Source: Setaria digitata (lineage: Eukaryota; Nematoda; Chromadorea; Rhabditida; Setariidae). From it: DNA of 64,000 nt. Shown here piece after piece: positions 61,401-64,000 of this stretch. The position numbers and the translations under genes were made by a program. Position 1 is the stretch's first letter; every line of letters begins with the position of its first letter. The notes beneath the pieces are model-generated. The model ran no database searches. It was given only the letters and a program-made list of their open reading frames with translations, and was not told the origin of the DNA. Location: NCBI GenBank assembly GCA_003640385.1, contig RCAB01000293.1, positions 16,364 to 80,363 of the forward strand, in the 5' to 3' direction.

Positions 61401-62884
61401 GTCTCATTGACTGATATCAATGGCTCTAATATTTCTATAAAATTATTTATAATAAAATCCGCTAAATTGCCTAATTATTTTGTTAAATAGCATTAAATAT
61501 TCATATTGGTAGGCTTATTTGTCATGTAAGAATGCAGCTAATTACTGTTGTTACAAATATTATCTATTGGAAAATCAAGATGTAAGAGTTTCAACTCCTG
61601 ACATTAATTATTATTTAACCGTGGAAATGTGGCAAATTTCTACTACGAATATATTTAGCAGGGAAGTGCTTGCAACCCATTTTCCTCTGCTACCGATACT
61701 AATTATTTTAATTATCATTTAACCGTGTAAATATATTGAAAAGAGCTTCATAGCATATTTTTAGAGTGTTATTCCTGCTGTTATTCATCTCCCGCATCTG
61801 TTTACATATTATTTTCAAAAAAAAAAAAATGATATCTCACCCGGAAAATCTTTACTCATCTTTCTCTAACTTATCATTAGTCTAAAATGGGAAAATCGCC
61901 TAGGTGAGGATATTTCTGAGAAAAATTTTAATGATAAAACAATTGATAAGATAGGGTATGTAAGGCGGTATCAAAAAGAAAAGTGCAAGAATTTGATTTT
62001 AATTTCATTTCCCATTTTTTTCTAATTTTTTTCTAATATTTCTAAAGTGTATTTGAAAAAAAAGTGACACTTCGACGCTGTTACGTCAATTACAATCAAG
62101 GAAAGGCGATCCATTTGCTTTTAAAATTTTTCTTCCTTTCCCATTCCTCACAAAAGTTCAAGAAAAAAGAAAACATCTCTTGTGAATAGTGATAAAAGTT
62201 AAAGTTTGAGATTTGAAATAATGTTCTGAAAGGTTTAAAATTTGAAACTTATTTATTCTTTACTCTTCTATAATTATCTCAGTTAACAAACTGAATTGAG
62301 AAATATGATATTTGATGTCTCAAAAAAATTACTATTGGAAAAGCAAATAGTTAAACGAGCATCACACTATTAATCGATTTGTTTTGGCCTAGCCTCGTTT
62401 ATTTTACTTAATTAATTTTGTAATTTCAATTTTTGAGTGATTAGTCCAATCAGAATCTTTTTTTTTAATTCAAATTTTGAATTCACCATTAGCTCTAAAA
62501 ATTTTCACTGAAGTATACCTCGAGCGCTTGTCGTCGTCGTCTTCGTCTTCGTCGTTTTTCAATTTGTGCTCCTGTATCCGTCACTGTTGCAGTATCCTGA
62601 AATAAATGAATTTTTTTCATAAAATTAAATTTCGAATCATTTCTAAATTTTCTAAATTTTAACGACTGGTTGCTTTTAACTGTTCATCTCTTCTTCCGAT
62701 TTTCATATGAAATTAGTTTTACCTCAGTAAACAATGATGGTGATCTGTTTTCATTGATAAAAGCTTGAAGATTAGCTGCCGATGTTTGTCCATAACCATT
62801 TAAATCTATTTTTCCTTTACTATCAATCGTTTGATTTTTGGCATTTGTTGCTTTCATTTGCACGAGATGTGCTATGAAGATCAT
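55408..62884 (-). CDS. Two-pore-domain potassium channel (TWK family)
   Basis: Twelve exons in consistent phase, about 590 residues: 62723-62884 (tentative start ATG 62882-62884), 62519-62596, 59810-59969, 59435-59525, 58939-59153, 58127-58334, 57751-57853, 57220-57418, 56750-56853, 56381-56505, 56066-56176, 55408-55624 (TGA). TM1 is IIWLIILFAYSFIGGIAF. The first pore loop gives GVYYAASLYTTIGYGNF. TM2 is MIYAFCGIPLVFTILLEWGF. TM3 is AFIFFFLWILISAFVV. The second pore gives YYYFFTSLTTIGLGDVV. TM4 is FNLALTMIGLSVVGLCVSIV. Two TIG-Y/L-G selectivity filters per subunit define dimeric K2P leak channels of the plasma membrane. Exon 2 encodes eight consecutive Arg. Intron 2 is about 2.5 kb. A duplicated acceptor region lies upstream of the last exon. 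Subtype within TWK not assigned; further 5' exons are possible. Confidence 0.92.
55796..55870 (-). repeat. Diverged copy of the last-exon acceptor region
   Basis: 55796-55870 resembles 55606-55677, which covers the 3' splice site and first codons of the last TWK exon, with several substitutions. The copy keeps the TTTTTAG acceptor and the GATAACTCAA exon start, but the next in-frame codons reach TAG after four residues. Confidence 0.75.
56883..56912. repeat. AT-repeat inverted pair in a TWK intron
   Basis: Two TA-rich blocks separated by CTC form a small palindromic region. Confidence 0.6.
58613..58944. repeat. Duplicated flanks around single N (58777)
   Basis: About 164 bases before the N recur after it with small differences in poly-T and poly-A lengths and one T/C change. 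The copy includes the donor of the P-loop-1 exon of the TWK gene; only the downstream copy joins the exon. Confidence 0.9.
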
Positions 62885-64000
62885 ATCAAATTTATTATCA
62901 CTACTTTATCACTACTAGCAGAATCTAAACTAGTCGGAGGCAAATTTATATTTCAAATTAACAAGGATCTTTCAGCACTAATAATTCATGCAGATCAGAT
63001 AATGCATAGGAAAAAAAGATTGGTGCACGTGAGTTAGACTTATACTAATGTCATTTTCATACTACCTACATAAAAAAAAAAAAATGAACTGAGACTTCTA
63101 GAAGCTTTTATAAAGAAACTGACATTTCGTTTTCAAATTTGCTAATTATTTTCATTTAAGAATTAATTTTATGAATTTATCGTCCAGTAATTTGAATTTA
63201 ATTTTTCCAAATTTAAGATTCCAACATGAAAACACTAGCAATCATATCAGTATCACTCAAATATCACTCGAATAGAATAAAGAAAGAAGATGAAAAAAGG
63301 GTAGAGAGAGAGAGAGAAAAGTTGTGCAGTAAGAGTGGAAGGGAAAAAAAAAATATTTTCTATTTTAAATTATTCAAAATAACGAAATGACTGGTGATAT
63401 AGTTGATTATCATTATCATTATCATTGCTAATTAATGAAAGATGAATGTATGAGAAAGGAAAAGTGAATGAAAGGGGAAAAAATTAAAAAATGCTATTAA
63501 TTTAAGCTAAATTTCAGGTGGAAATAACTAGGCTATAGGCTACCTTAACAAACAATTAGCTAAAATAATAATGAGAAAGAAGGATGAGAAAGTTTAACGA
63601 GCAGAAGAGAAAAAAGTAAACAGATGTATTGCAGCAAGTGAAAAGTATAAGGCTTAGAAAATTTTCTCCCAACCTTCCAATATACTTTTTTTTTTTGTTT
63701 TATTCAAACATTTCTAAAACATATTTGTGTGTGTGTGTGTGTGTGTGTGTCTGTCTGTCTGTCCGTCCGTCCATGAGTGTGTTCAGATGCGTGTAGGTGT
63801 ACAGAGTAGTGCGTGGGTGTGGGTCTATAGAAGTTTCAAATGCGGGGGCGCAGCGAGTTAAAGTAAGTCTGGGATGCAGGTGACGTGTACGGCTGTGTAC
63901 GATTGCATAAAGAAAGTCGAACGTCGCCGTGCATTTCCGTGTATAGGCGTGTACAAAATGGGCGTGGCGTCTGGATGCGCGCATGGTTACGTGGGTGTAT
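62885..64000. other. Upstream region of the TWK gene, microsatellites and GC-richer end
   Basis: No exon supported. It contains a short GA repeat near 63305-63318, a CATTAT-type repeat near 63409-63426, a compound (GT)n-(CTGT)n-(CCGT)n microsatellite and, from about 63780 to the end, markedly more G+C than the rest of the window. Probable promoter region of the channel gene, or start of another locus. Confidence 0.5.
63725..63772. repeat. Compound (GT)n-(CTGT)n-(CCGT)n microsatellite
   Basis: About 12 GT units pass into CTGT units and then CCGT units, a typical compound microsatellite. Confidence 0.9.

Noticed and set aside
63700..63984. 94-codon minus-strand ORF rich in His/Thr/Arg
   Set aside because: It reads through the GT/CTGT/CCGT microsatellite and has no recognisable protein features.
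1..64000. CRISPR arrays, bacterial operons, riboswitches, rRNA, transposase genes
   Set aside because: Nothing of this kind was seen. Intron-rich eukaryotic genes occupy the window; the repeats are microsatellites or assembly duplications.

Overview
The window reads as nuclear DNA of a nematode, probably a parasitic spirurid or filarial-type worm, although the species cannot be fixed from sequence alone. It is strongly AT-rich. Genes are broken by many introns with GT..AG ends and T-rich acceptors (TTTCAG, TTTTAG). Several start codons sit a few bases after an acceptor-like TTTAG, as expected for spliced-leader trans-splicing. The proteins are animal and in places nematode-typical: a Cys-loop channel, a TWK K+ channel and a PROM-1/FBXO47 homologue. 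All gene models were assembled by hand from exon translations, checking codon phase at each junction. They are predictions without transcript support.

Layout. 0.3-3.4 kb (+): last five exons of a Cys-loop ligand-gated ion channel. 5.3-9.5 kb (+): a protein with two PDZ domains, in an area damaged by five single-N assembly joins. 10.8-14.6 kb (-): TFIIA large subunit. 14.6-19.7 kb: about 5 kb with no recognisable exon. 19.7-24.6 kb (+): secreted/membrane DOMON-cytochrome b561 protein. 26.4-28.5 kb (+): ING3-type PHD protein. 29.3-32.5 kb (-): MEMO1 homologue. 33.0-34.0 kb (+): an unusual acidic ORF built on a degenerate 7-residue repeat. 35.1-38.7 kb (+): a secreted precursor with a C-terminal cystine-knot-like domain, the most interesting locus. 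39.7-42.0 kb (-): a beta-propeller-like protein. 43.2-47.5 kb (+): an unrecognised 774-residue, mostly disordered protein. 49.1-52.6 kb (+): PROM-1/FBXO47. 53.9-55.1 kb (+): an unrecognised 201-residue protein. 55.4-62.9 kb (-): a two-pore-domain potassium channel. 62.9-64 kb: microsatellites and a more GC-rich end.

These are independent eukaryotic genes, not a functional cluster. ING3 (chromatin), TFIIA (transcription initiation) and PROM-1 (meiotic ubiquitin ligase) are broadly nuclear. The ion channels, the b561 reductase-like protein and the cystine-knot precursor are membrane or secreted proteins. Eight single N characters are each flanked by a near-identical direct duplication. These are best explained as unmerged overlapping contig ends (some carrying allelic differences), not as biology, and anyone counting exons or repeats here should collapse them.
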